From the NCBI GenBank assembly GCA_946553025.1, contig CAMNRM010000048.1, forward strand, positions 1-40,663: 40,663 bases of DNA, written 5' to 3'. The DNA comes from an uncultured Clostridium sp. (GTDB lineage: Bacteria; Bacillota; Clostridia; Lachnospirales; Lachnospiraceae). The translations under genes and the position numbers were made by a program. The notes beneath the pieces are model-generated. The model did no database searches, was not told the origin of the DNA, and saw only the letters and a program-made list of their open reading frames with translations. How positions within the stretch are numbered: the first letter of the stretch is position 1; every line of letters starts with the position of its first letter. Below, piece by piece: positions 14,192-22,572 of this stretch.

Positions 14192-16333
14192 ATGCACGAC
14201 CAGGATTTGATTTCCATTGTTGTACCGGTTTATAATACTGAACCTGTTCTTCCCCGCTGTATCCGCTCGCTCCGCCAGCAGAGTTACCAAAATCTGGAAA
14301 TCATTTTGGTGGACGACGGTTCTTCCGATCATTCTCTGGATATCTGCACCCAGGCGGCACAGGCCGATTCCCGGATTAAGGTGATTCATCAGGAAAACGG
14401 CGGTGTAGCCAGTGCCCGGAATGCGGGGATGGATGCCATGACCGGGCAATGGCTTCTGCTGATTGACGGCGATGACTACATTCATCCTGATATGGCCCGT
14501 GATTTGCTCTGTGCCGCGAAAAAAAATCATGCCCAGACGGCAATCTGCGGCTTTTCCCATGTCTATCCCGACAACCGCCCTGCCCCGGTATTTCAGCTTC
14601 ATCAAGCCTGGAGCGGCGACCGTCATGCTTTTGCCGAAGAAATGCTTCTTCCTCTTTACCGGAACCTTCTTCTTCGCACCCAGAGCAATAAGCTGTTTTC
14701 CGCAGAGATTATTCAGCAAAACCACCTGCGCTACCCCGGAGATTTCTCTATCAATGAAGATATCTGGTTCTGTACCCGCTATCTGACCTTCTGCGAGCGA
14801 ATGGCCTGCATCCCGGGAAGCTACCTCTACTACTGGCAGAATGCCCGGGGAAACAGCCAAATCAGCCGCTATCACCCCGAAGGCGTGGAAAGCTGCTTCC
14901 TGCTGCTTTCGGCTATGCGTAAATTTTTAGAATCCGCAGATGCCACCAAAAAAACCCGGATGGAAATGGAAAATGAAATGCTCTTCCACATCTGCGGCTT
15001 TGCCGGGCACAGTTATTACCGCACATTAAAGAAAAACCGAGAATGCCTGAAAGAAATCCGCCAGCTTGCAGAGCGCAGGGAAATGAAAGAACTCCTTGCT
15101 AACATTCAGCCCAAGGGGTTAAAAAACCGGGTAGCAAAACTCCTGCTCTCCCACGGGCAATGCCGCCTGTATCACTGGCTCTGCCTTATCCTGTACGGAA
15201 AGCAGAGAAGAGCGTTAAAAAAAGCTGCATCCGACGATAAAAAAGCAATGTCCAGCATTAAAGAAGCAGAAAAAGAAAAGAAAAAGGAGCAGAAATTGAA
15301 GAAAACCACAAACCAGGAAGCCCATCCTTCCAAAATCTATCATCCCTACTATAACCCCTCCGAAGAAATCATGGTCAGCATCAGCTGTGTGGCCTACAAT
15401 CACGGCCCTTACATTGCCCAGTCCTTAGACAGCTACCTGATGCAGAAAACAAATTTTAATTTTGAAATCCTGGTCTATGACGATGTATCAACCGATAACA
15501 CCCGGGAAATTATCCGTGACTATGCCAGGAGATACCCCGATATCATTAAGCCCTATTTCCCGGATGAAAACCAGTATTCCCAGGGAAAATACAATGTCGA
15601 AGGTTTTTTCAACTACCCCAGGGCAAAGGGAAAATATTCGGCAATGTGCGACGGCGACGATTACTGGACGGATGAAAACAAACTGCAGTTACAGGTCGAT
15701 TATATGGAAGCCCACCCGGAATGTGCCATGTGCCTGCACGCCGCCCGGATTGAAACCGCGCAAAAGGCTGTTCAGTTAATGGAGATTCGCCCCTATAAAA
15801 AAAGCTGCATTATCCCCACCGAAAAGGTTATTGACAAAATGTTCAATTACCCCACGGCTTCCCTGATGTTTAAAACAGAATACACCTGGGATTTACAGGA
15901 TTACTACTATACCAGCCCGGTAGGCGATATCCCGATTCAGCTTCATATGGCAGCAAAGGGCACGGTTTATTATATTGACCGGAAAATGTCTGTCTACCGC
16001 CAGGGCGTAACCACCTCCTGGAGCGCATTGATGAAGGAAGGAAATTATAAGCAAAACCTGATTGACCATCACAATGCAATGAAGGAAATGTACCGGGCCT
16101 TTTCCAGAGAAACCGACGGGAAATACGATGCCGCCATCGAACGCGCCTGCCGCCGGATGGACTTTCTCACCCTGTTAAATGTCAAGGAATACGATAAAGC
16201 CCTGCTCCCCGGCTACCGCTGCTTCTACCGTGAACTTCCCCTGCGCACGCGGCTGCTTATCCGTTTTGAGGTAACTGCCCCCGATCTGTTTACGCTGGTG
16301 CGCCGAATAGTGTTTGGGAAAGAGAGAATATAA
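14192..16333 (+). CDS. Two-domain family 2 glycosyltransferase
   Basis: 713 residues from the ATG reading MHDQDLISIVVPVYN, which has AGGAGG about 12 nt upstream. The first GT-A domain occupies about 1-325 (VDDGSSD near 40, DGDDY near 91). A Lys/Glu-rich, probably coiled linker runs about 345-385. A second GT-A domain runs from about 394 (VSISCVAYNHGPYIAQSLDS) with DDVSTDN and DGDDYWTDENK near 487. Both keep the DxD-type metal motif, so both may be active and add two sugars in succession. The next gene is a polysaccharide flippase, so the product is likely a cell-surface glycan. Acceptor and donor sugars cannot be inferred. Confidence 0.88.
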   Translation: MHDQDLISIVVPVYNTEPVLPRCIRSLRQQSYQNLEIILVDDGSSDHSLDICTQAAQADSRIKVIHQENGGVASARNAGMDAMTGQWLLLIDGDDYIHPDMARDLLCAAKKNHAQTAICGFSHVYPDNRPAPVFQLHQAWSGDRHAFAEEMLLPLYRNLLLRTQSNKLFSAEIIQQNHLRYPGDFSINEDIWFCTRYLTFCERMACIPGSYLYYWQNARGNSQISRYHPEGVESCFLLLSAMRKFLESADATKKTRMEMENEMLFHICGFAGHSYYRTLKKNRECLKEIRQLAERREMKELLANIQPKGLKNRVAKLLLSHGQCRLYHWLCLILYGKQRRALKKAASDDKKAMSSIKEAEKEKKKEQKLKKTTNQEAHPSKIYHPYYNPSEEIMVSISCVAYNHGPYIAQSLDSYLMQKTNFNFEILVYDDVSTDNTREIIRDYARRYPDIIKPYFPDENQYSQGKYNVEGFFNYPRAKGKYSAMCDGDDYWTDENKLQLQVDYMEAHPECAMCLHAARIETAQKAVQLMEIRPYKKSCIIPTEKVIDKMFNYPTASLMFKTEYTWDLQDYYYTSPVGDIPIQLHMAAKGTVYYIDRKMSVYRQGVTTSWSALMKEGNYKQNLIDHHNAMKEMYRAFSRETDGKYDAAIERACRRMDFLTLLNVKEYDKALLPGYRCFYRELPLRTRLLIRFEVTAPDLFTLVRRIVFGKERI

Positions 16334-16421
16334 ACCAGCTCGCGTATCGACAAAATTTAAAAACCAGAAAAAACAGCAAACAAAAAGCAAAAAGCAGATT
16401 TTGGAAAGGATACAATCATTC

Positions 16422-17867
16422 ATGGCGGACGAAACAAAGAATAAAGTTTTAAACGGCTTATTTTGGAAGGTTATGGAAAACGGCGGTTCTCAGGGAATAC
16501 AGTTTGTTATCTCCATTCTCCTGGCCCGGCTGCTCTCCCCGGAAGAATACGGCGTAATCAACCTGGTGCTTATCTTCGTCACGATTGCCAATGTCGTTGT
16601 CCAGAACGGCTTTGGCACGGCGTTAATTCAAAAACAGCAGGCCGATGAGCGCGACTACTCATCCGTATTTTTTGTAAACCTTGTGACCGCTGCCGTGATT
16701 TACACCCTGCTCTTTCACGGTGCTCCCGTTATCTCCCGCTTTTATGCCAACCCGGAACTTACCGCGATTATCCGCGTGCTTTCCCTCGTCCTCTTTCCCG
16801 GAGCAATGATTTCCGTACAGACCGCCTGGATTTCCCGCCAAATGCAGTTTAAGGGGCTTTGTATCTCCACGGTAGCCGCTGCCATCGTTTCCGGTGCGGC
16901 GGGCGTAGCTATGGCTGGCGCTGGTTTTGGCGTGTGGGCACTTGCGGGACAGCAGATTTTTTACTATTTCACCCTGGCTCTGGTTTTATTTTTCACCATT
17001 CCCTGGCGACCGAAGCGGATATTTGCCCTGGATCGGGTAAACTCCATGTTTCAGTTTGGCTGGAAACTGCTCTGCGCCTCCCTAATCGACACCCTGTTTA
17101 TGAACCTCTACGGCCTTGTCGTGGGAAAAATCTATGACGATAATACCTTAGGTGTCTACAGCCGCGGCGAACAGTTCCCCAAGTTAATTGTCACTAACCT
17201 CGGGACAGCCATCCAGTCCGTGATGCTCCCCGCCCTCTCCGCCCACCAGACCCACCCCGAACAGGTGCGCCACATGCTGCAGCGGGCAATCAAGATCAGC
17301 GTCTTTCTGGTCTTTCCCATGATGGCAGGGCTTGCCGCCTCGGCGGACAACCTGGTTTTAGTTCTCCTTGGGCCAAAATGGATGTCCTGCGTCCCCTTCC
17401 TCCAGATTTCCTGCCTTGCCTATGCCGTCTGGCCCATGGATATCGCCAACCTCCAGGCATTAAACGCCATGGGAAGAAGCGATGTCTTTTTAAAGCTGGA
17501 AATCCTTAAGAAAATGGTCGGCGTGCTGATTCTCCTTCTCAGCCTGCACTGCGGCCCGCTCACCTTTATCGCGTGGAAGGCGTGCGGGGACTTTATCTGC
17601 ACCTTTATCAATGCATGGCCCAACCAGCGGCTTTTAAGCTATTCCATCGGAAAACTCTGGAAGGACATCCTCCCTGCACTGCTTGCATCAGCTGCCATGG
17701 GAATAAGCGTCTTTATCGCCGGAAACTTCCTTCCTGCGGGAATCCCGGGCCTTGCCGGGCAGGTTGTCCTGGGCATCCTCCTTTATCTTGGCATTTCCTG
17801 GGGAGGGAAGATGGAAAGCTTTTCGTATCTGATGGGGATTCTTCAGGAAAAAATCAAAAAAAGTTAG
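16422..17867 (+). CDS. MOP-superfamily polysaccharide flippase (Wzx/RfbX-like)
   Basis: 481 residues from ATG 16422 (MADETKNKVLNGLFWKVMEN), with GGAAAGGA 11 nt upstream. A longer reading from a TTG at 16314 overlaps the glycosyltransferase gene and has no better signal. The protein is strongly hydrophobic with about 12-14 membrane spans and the N-terminal pattern GLFWKVMENGGSQGIQFVIS followed by ARLLSPEEYG, typical of polysaccharide exporters. It should flip a lipid-linked oligosaccharide built by transferases such as its upstream neighbour. The gene ends at a strong hairpin. Confidence 0.9.
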   Translation: MADETKNKVLNGLFWKVMENGGSQGIQFVISILLARLLSPEEYGVINLVLIFVTIANVVVQNGFGTALIQKQQADERDYSSVFFVNLVTAAVIYTLLFHGAPVISRFYANPELTAIIRVLSLVLFPGAMISVQTAWISRQMQFKGLCISTVAAAIVSGAAGVAMAGAGFGVWALAGQQIFYYFTLALVLFFTIPWRPKRIFALDRVNSMFQFGWKLLCASLIDTLFMNLYGLVVGKIYDDNTLGVYSRGEQFPKLIVTNLGTAIQSVMLPALSAHQTHPEQVRHMLQRAIKISVFLVFPMMAGLAASADNLVLVLLGPKWMSCVPFLQISCLAYAVWPMDIANLQALNAMGRSDVFLKLEILKKMVGVLILLLSLHCGPLTFIAWKACGDFICTFINAWPNQRLLSYSIGKLWKDILPALLASAAMGISVFIAGNFLPAGIPGLAGQVVLGILLYLGISWGGKMESFSYLMGILQEKIKKS

Positions 17868-17901
17868 CGTGTGCCTGGAAAATATTCAGACACGCGCTAA
17901 C
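17863..17901. terminator. Bidirectional terminator between convergent genes
   Basis: GTTAGCGTGTGCCTG pairs with CAGACACGCGCTAAC around a 9-nt loop, with A-runs on the left and right flanks. It separates the flippase gene (+) from the DegT-like gene (-). Confidence 0.75.
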
Positions 17902-17915
17902 AAAAAATCTGTTTT

Positions 17916-18926
17916 TCACCCCTCCAATATCCTCAGCAAACACCCCAAAATCTCCTCCATATCCTCCCTGTTATAGCGCTGATCTACGGGAAGGGGAAGA
18001 ATATTTTCTGTCATCTGCCGTTCTAGGGGACTTGCCTGAGCCAGCGAACAGACCTCCGGCCAGAGCATGGGAATATAAATCTGCTGCGCAATCAGCCTCC
18101 GGCGAATTTCCTTCCCGGAAATCTTATCCCCGTTAAACCAAAAAGGATAGGCATAAGCGCCCTGAATTGCCGACGGAAGATTTAAAACATTTTTCTCCTT
18201 TAACTGCCTGTGCAGAAATGCAAAGTTCTCTGTCCGCTGCCCGCACACACGCAGGTAATCCACCGCACGAAGCAGATTGTGGGTAAGCTTAGACATTCGC
18301 TTTACGGGTTCATTGGCAAAAAAATCATTATTCTGTGCATACTCCTGATAAAACGGCGAAGCCCCTGCCTCAAACCGCCCTAAAAGAAAATGCATCCGTT
18401 CAAAGGAAACATCCTGCGGCAGAGTTTCATAAACTTGCTGCACGTCTTCCCTTTCTTTCCCTTCTCCCAAGACCAGATAAGCCCCGTCCGGCACGCCAAA
18501 AAACTTCCGGCAGCTGTATAAAACATTCATCCCTTTTATCGGCCTCTGGAAAAAAGCATGGGTATAGTCAACGATGAGCCGCGGATACTGCTGCATCAGC
18601 GCCTGCATATCCCCGTCATCGAACACCCCGTAAAAGTTCACCAGACAAACCCAGTCATTCCCTGCGTGTTCTTTTGACAGACAGGGACGAAAATCCTTAT
18701 CTACCGAATAATACTCCCATAAAATTCCCTCTGCCGCACATGCCTCCCGCACCGTATCACAGCAAAACGCAGGCAGATAAATTTTCCGAATTTCCTTCCA
18801 TCGAATAAACAGCCGAAGTGCTGCCCTTCCGCTGTTTAATGCCCATGCCCGCGGGTAGTATTCCTCCCCCGAATATTCATCCAGTTCAATATAACCGCCA
18901 TATTCTTTTTGTTTCATTTTCCCCAT
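17916..18926 (-). CDS. DegT/DnrJ-like PLP-fold protein
   Basis: 336 residues from the ATG preceded by AGGGAAAGGAAC; an upstream ATG at 18977 has no ribosome-binding site. The N-terminal pattern ALNSGRAALRLFIRW, the IYLPAFCCDTV strand and YSCRKFFGVPDGAYLV resemble sugar aminotransferases of the DegT fold. Lys in RKFFG sits where the PLP lysine is expected, and IVDYTHAFF supplies a PLP-ring Asp. Overall similarity to classical DegT proteins looks weak, so the reaction is uncertain; a role in making an amino-sugar for the surface glycan is a guess from the neighbouring glycosyltransferase and flippase. Confidence 0.6.
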   Translation of the reverse strand: MGKMKQKEYGGYIELDEYSGEEYYPRAWALNSGRAALRLFIRWKEIRKIYLPAFCCDTVREACAAEGILWEYYSVDKDFRPCLSKEHAGNDWVCLVNFYGVFDDGDMQALMQQYPRLIVDYTHAFFQRPIKGMNVLYSCRKFFGVPDGAYLVLGEGKEREDVQQVYETLPQDVSFERMHFLLGRFEAGASPFYQEYAQNNDFFANEPVKRMSKLTHNLLRAVDYLRVCGQRTENFAFLHRQLKEKNVLNLPSAIQGAYAYPFWFNGDKISGKEIRRRLIAQQIYIPMLWPEVCSLAQASPLERQMTENILPLPVDQRYNREDMEEILGCLLRILEG

Positions 18927-19111
18927 TGTTCCTTTCCCTATCCTCTGCCGTTTTATTGTTCCCTTCATTCTGTGCACGCTTCACAGCCGGTCATACCCTT
19001 TGGCTGCAAACAGGTATACTCCATCATAACACACAAAAAAGCAGATATAAAGCCCTGATTCTGACCTTATATCTGCAATATTTTATTACTGTTCACATAA
19101 CAACATATTTT

Positions 19112-20779
19112 TTAATAGAACAACCGATTCACCGCACTAAAGATCCCCCGCACGGAAGCCCTGGTGATGTTGGAGCTGATGCCCACACCGTAGGTTGCCT
19201 TCCCGGAAACCATATCAACCAGGTGAATATAGGAAACCGCCTGCGCACCGGAACCGGAACTTAACGCATGTTCGCTGTAGTCCATAACCCGGATCTGAAT
19301 GCCCAGCTGATCCTCCAGACCTCTCTGTACCGCATCAATCGGGCCGTTTCCTACGCCCTCAAAGGTCTTTTCCATGCCATGGTCGGTATAAGTAACCTTC
19401 GCAAGCGTTGCAAAGTCGCCGTTGCCCGTATCGGCGTCGGAAATCCGGCACTTTCTGAAATGCATCGGTTCCTTCCGATCCAGATAATGCTTCTTAAATT
19501 CATCCATAATCTGTTCAGGCGCAACCTCGCCCTGCTTTTCGGAAATCTTCTGAATAATATCCGCAAACTCCTTATGCATTCCCTTAGGAAGCTTAAAGCC
19601 GTAGAAGGTATCCATAACAAAGGCCACGCCGCCCTTGCCGGACTGGCTGTTAATCCGTACAACCGGCTCATACTGCCGCCCGATATCAGCCGGGTCAATA
19701 GGCAGGTAGGGAACCTCCCAGTACTCGCCCTTTCTCTCCTTAAGCGCCTGCATCCCCTTATTAATCGCATCCTGGTGCGACCCGGAAAATGCCGTAAATA
19801 CCAGCTTTCCTGCATAAGGATGACGCGGGTGAATATCCATCTTCGTGCATCTCTCGTAGACATCCACCAGTTCCTTAACATTCTCCAGATTTAATTCCGG
19901 GTTAAGGCCCTGGGAGAACATATTATAGGCCAGGGTCGTGATATCCACATTTCCCGTGCGCTCCCCATTGCCAAAAAGGGTTCCTTCCACACGGTCCGCT
20001 CCGGCTAAGAGTGCCAGTTCGGTCGCTGCAATTCCGGTCCCCCGGTCATTGTGCGGATGAACGGATAAAATAATACTTTCCCTGTCCTTAAAATGCCTGT
20101 GCATCCACTCAATCTGATCCGCATAGACATTAGGCGTATTCATCTCTACCGTGGAGGGCAGGTTAATAATAATCTTCTTATCCTTCGACGCTCCCCAGGT
20201 ATCCTGAACCGCCGTGCAGATATCCAGGGCAAAATCCAATTCCGTCCCGGTAAAACTTTCCGGGGAATACTCCAATAAGATTTCACCGTCAAACTCCGCC
20301 GCATAGCGCTGCACCAGTTTCGTTCCGATAATGGCAATCTCCTTAATCTCCTCCATATCCTTATGGAAAACCACATCCCGCTGCAGGGTTGAAGTCGAAT
20401 TATAAATGTGCACGATCGCCTTCTTAATTCCTTTTAACGCCTCAAACGTCCGCTTAATCAAATGCTCACGGCACTGCACCAGCACCTGAACCACCACATC
20501 ATCGGGAATTAACTGCCGGTCAACAAGTTGCCGCAGAAAGTCAAACTCAATCTGGGAAGCCGCCGGAAATCCCACTTCAATCTCCTTAAAGCCCAGCTTC
20601 ACCAAAAGATTAAACATCTCAATCTTTTCTTCCACCACCATCGGCTCAACCAGAGCCTGGTTTCCGTCGCGCAGATCCACGCTGCACCATACCGGTGCTT
20701 TCTTAATTTCATTATTCGGCCAGGTTCTCTCCGGAAAATCTACCACAGGAACCCGTTTATAATGCTGATAATTTAACAT
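19112..20779 (-). CDS. leuA: 2-isopropylmalate synthase (LeuA2-type)
   Basis: 555 residues from MLNYQHYKRVPVVDFPER, with GGAGG nine nt upstream. It condenses acetyl-CoA and 2-oxoisovalerate, the first committed step to leucine. Seen motifs: CSVDLRDGNQAL (metal Asp and catalytic Arg), SVHPHNDRGTG (metal His pair) and GNGERTGNVD. The C-terminal roughly 150 residues form the LeuA dimer / leucine-feedback domain. Length and the KKAPVWCSVDLRDGNQ start match the long LeuA2 subtype found in Actinobacteria and some Clostridia. It stands alone, without leuBCD, and has a leader of about 245 nt. Confidence 0.95.
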   Translation of the reverse strand: MLNYQHYKRVPVVDFPERTWPNNEIKKAPVWCSVDLRDGNQALVEPMVVEEKIEMFNLLVKLGFKEIEVGFPAASQIEFDFLRQLVDRQLIPDDVVVQVLVQCREHLIKRTFEALKGIKKAIVHIYNSTSTLQRDVVFHKDMEEIKEIAIIGTKLVQRYAAEFDGEILLEYSPESFTGTELDFALDICTAVQDTWGASKDKKIIINLPSTVEMNTPNVYADQIEWMHRHFKDRESIILSVHPHNDRGTGIAATELALLAGADRVEGTLFGNGERTGNVDITTLAYNMFSQGLNPELNLENVKELVDVYERCTKMDIHPRHPYAGKLVFTAFSGSHQDAINKGMQALKERKGEYWEVPYLPIDPADIGRQYEPVVRINSQSGKGGVAFVMDTFYGFKLPKGMHKEFADIIQKISEKQGEVAPEQIMDEFKKHYLDRKEPMHFRKCRISDADTGNGDFATLAKVTYTDHGMEKTFEGVGNGPIDAVQRGLEDQLGIQIRVMDYSEHALSSGSGAQAVSYIHLVDMVSGKATYGVGISSNITRASVRGIFSAVNRLFY

Positions 20780-20861
20780 GATTTTTCCTCCATCTGTTCT
20801 TTGTCCGTATATTTTCATAACAGTCAGCTGATTTTCATTCTGTCTTTTTCCTTGCGCCCCG

Positions 20862-20948
20862 TCAGAGGGCCTGGAGTCGATAAATCACGCCGTAATGCTT
20901 AACAATGAACAGGGTGGAGGTTACAGGTCTAACCCCATCCTTCATCAT
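20862..20948 (-). CDS. Possible 28-aa leader peptide upstream of leuA
   Basis: A 28-codon ORF (MMKDGVRPVTSTLFIVKHYG, then ending RLQAL) lies inside the leuA leader. Its GAAAGGG sits almost on top of the ATG, a poor spacing. It contains only three Leu codons, two of them near the end. It could be a leader ORF or chance. A GCCCT/GGGGC hairpin overlaps its stop. I see no T-box sequence in 20780-21025. Confidence 0.2.
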   Translation of the reverse strand: MMKDGVRPVTSTLFIVKHYGVIYRLQAL

Positions 20949-21031
20949 CCCTTTCTGTATTTTCCCACAAAATCCTCTTCAGCAACTGCCCCTAATCCGC
21001 CAGTCCCCGTCGTTTTTCGCAGGATTAGTTT

Positions 21032-21060
21032 ATTATAGCACAGAGGAAAATTCATGGCAA
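21032..21060 (-). promoter_or_regulatory. leuA promoter
   Basis: On the minus strand TTGCCA (21060-21055), 17 bp, TATAAT (21037-21032). Predicted start near 21025, leaving about 245 nt of leader. Directly upstream is a 10-bp tandem repeat, A-rich on the transcribed-direction strand and able to act as an UP element. Confidence 0.65.
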
Positions 21061-21072
21061 TATTTTTTTACA

Positions 21073-21102
21073 TGCTTATTTTTGCTTATTTTTGCTTATT
21101 TT
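21073..21102. repeat. 10-bp tandem repeat (GCTTATTTTT, about 2.8 copies)
   Basis: Two perfect copies and one near copy of GCTTATTTTT between the DUF4143 gene's end and the leuA promoter. Confidence 0.7.
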
Positions 21103-21117
21103 ACTTACCTTTTTCTC

Positions 21118-22404
21118 TTACAGGCAGCAGATTCCATATAATGGAAGATTGACCATCCATTCCTCTTTCCGATAGTTTGCCATAGATGTTCGGACAGCAT
21201 AAGGCGGCTGGTATTTTTCACAATACGCCCTCAGGCTTTTTGCCTGAAGATTTTCTTCTGCCTTCACCTCCACAGGAACTACTGCACCATCCTTCTGCAC
21301 CATAAAATCAATTTTCGAATGGGATGATGGTGAAAAATAATAAGGAGTGTATGAGGTTTCTGCCACAATCTGCTGAAGTACATATTGCTCTGTCAATGCA
21401 CCTTTAAATTCCCGAAACAAATCATTCCCTTCCAAAATCGAACGGGCATCCAACTCGCTCATGGCACCCAAAAGACCTACATCCAAAAGAAAAATTTTAA
21501 ATGCCGCAAAATCAATATATGCCTTTAACGGCACTGCCGGATTGCTTACACGATACACCTTGGTAATTAGTCCACAATCCAAAAGCCATTCAATCGCAAG
21601 TTCAAAATCCTTTGCTCTTGCCCCCTGCCGAATCTGACCAAAGAAAAACTTCTTATTCTCTTTTGCCAACTGCAGCGGTATGGAATTCCATACCAGGCGA
21701 ATCCTTGCCAGTTCCTGCCTTGGTGTATGTTTGCTGAAATCATTCTCATAGAGCTTGAGCAATCGGTTTTGAATTTCCCTGACCACATAAATATCTCCAT
21801 TTTCAGCATAATCATTCACAGCTTCAGGCATTCCCCCGATGTAGTAATAAAGCTTCAGCCAATGAATATATTTTTCCGAAAATACATTCATTACTTTAAA
21901 ATTCCCGGCCTCAATCTCCCCGGCAAGTTTATCCTCCCCCATTGCCTTTAAAAATTCAACATAAGAAAGAGGATGTACTTCCAGAAGTTCAATTTTACCT
22001 ACCGGAAAAGACACCCCTTCATGAATTGACACCCCCAGCAGTGATCCCGCAGCAATCACTGCATATTCCGGGGCATTTTCACAAAAATATTTTAATGAAG
22101 AAATTGCCCGGGGCGACTCCTGAATTTCATCAAAAATGATCAGTGTTTCTTCCGGTTCCAGCCTCACCCCGGTTTCAATATTAATCATCTGAAGAATCCG
22201 CCGAATTTCATAATCTTCATCAAAAATCCGACAAATCTTTCCCCCGCTGTCAAAATTAAGATAAGCCACATTCTTAAAATACTGCCGCCCAAACTCTTTC
22301 ATCAGCCAGGTTTTCCCTACCTGCCTTGCCCCTTTTAAAAGCAAGGGTTTACGATTTCGCTTTTCCTTCCAGCAAATCAGATCTGCCATCACCGTTCTTT
22401 GCAT
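21118..22404 (-). CDS. AAA ATPase with DUF4143 domain
   Basis: 428 residues. Walker A is GARQVGKTWL near residue 25 and Walker B is LIIFDEIQES near 88 (AAA_14 domain). The C-terminal DUF4143 region contains a PD-(D/E)XK-like pattern (KIDFMVQKDGAVVPVEVKAE). The family is widespread and accessory in gut bacteria and archaea; its cellular role is not known, though nuclease-like or toxin-antitoxin-like roles are suggested by the fold. Start supported by AGAAGGAGAAG. The gene is monocistronic and preceded by three phased repeats that overlap its promoter. Confidence 0.9.
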   Translation of the reverse strand: MQRTVMADLICWKEKRNRKPLLLKGARQVGKTWLMKEFGRQYFKNVAYLNFDSGGKICRIFDEDYEIRRILQMINIETGVRLEPEETLIIFDEIQESPRAISSLKYFCENAPEYAVIAAGSLLGVSIHEGVSFPVGKIELLEVHPLSYVEFLKAMGEDKLAGEIEAGNFKVMNVFSEKYIHWLKLYYYIGGMPEAVNDYAENGDIYVVREIQNRLLKLYENDFSKHTPRQELARIRLVWNSIPLQLAKENKKFFFGQIRQGARAKDFELAIEWLLDCGLITKVYRVSNPAVPLKAYIDFAAFKIFLLDVGLLGAMSELDARSILEGNDLFREFKGALTEQYVLQQIVAETSYTPYYFSPSSHSKIDFMVQKDGAVVPVEVKAEENLQAKSLRAYCEKYQPPYAVRTSMANYRKEEWMVNLPLYGICCL

Positions 22405-22455
22405 ATACTCTTCTCCTTCTTCCTATTTGTCAAGAAAACACATCCTTAATCTACA

Positions 22456-22532
22456 TTTTTTGAAGGAATATATGCATATTATATACACTTTTTTGAAGGA
22501 CTTTCAAGACCATATTGCATTTTTTTGAAGGA
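22456..22532 (-). promoter_or_regulatory. DUF4143 gene promoter with three phased 12-bp repeats
   Basis: TTTTTTGAAGGA occurs at 22456-22467, 22489-22500 and 22521-22532, with periods of 33 and 32 bp (three helical turns). On the minus strand a promoter TTGAAA / 18 bp / TATAAT lies across the middle copy. This fits an operator array on one DNA face. Confidence 0.5.
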
Positions 22533-22572
22533 AATACTTAATTTCCCTATTCTGCCTGCGGGCGCATAAAGG

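Noticed and set aside
17573-18136. Plus-strand 187-residue ORF spanning the flippase end and the convergent gene
   Set aside because: It reads through a strong bidirectional terminator and overlaps two better-supported genes.
20780-21025. T-box leucine riboswitch upstream of leuA
   Set aside because: The AGGGTGG seen lies on the wrong strand and is not followed by the ACCGCG core.
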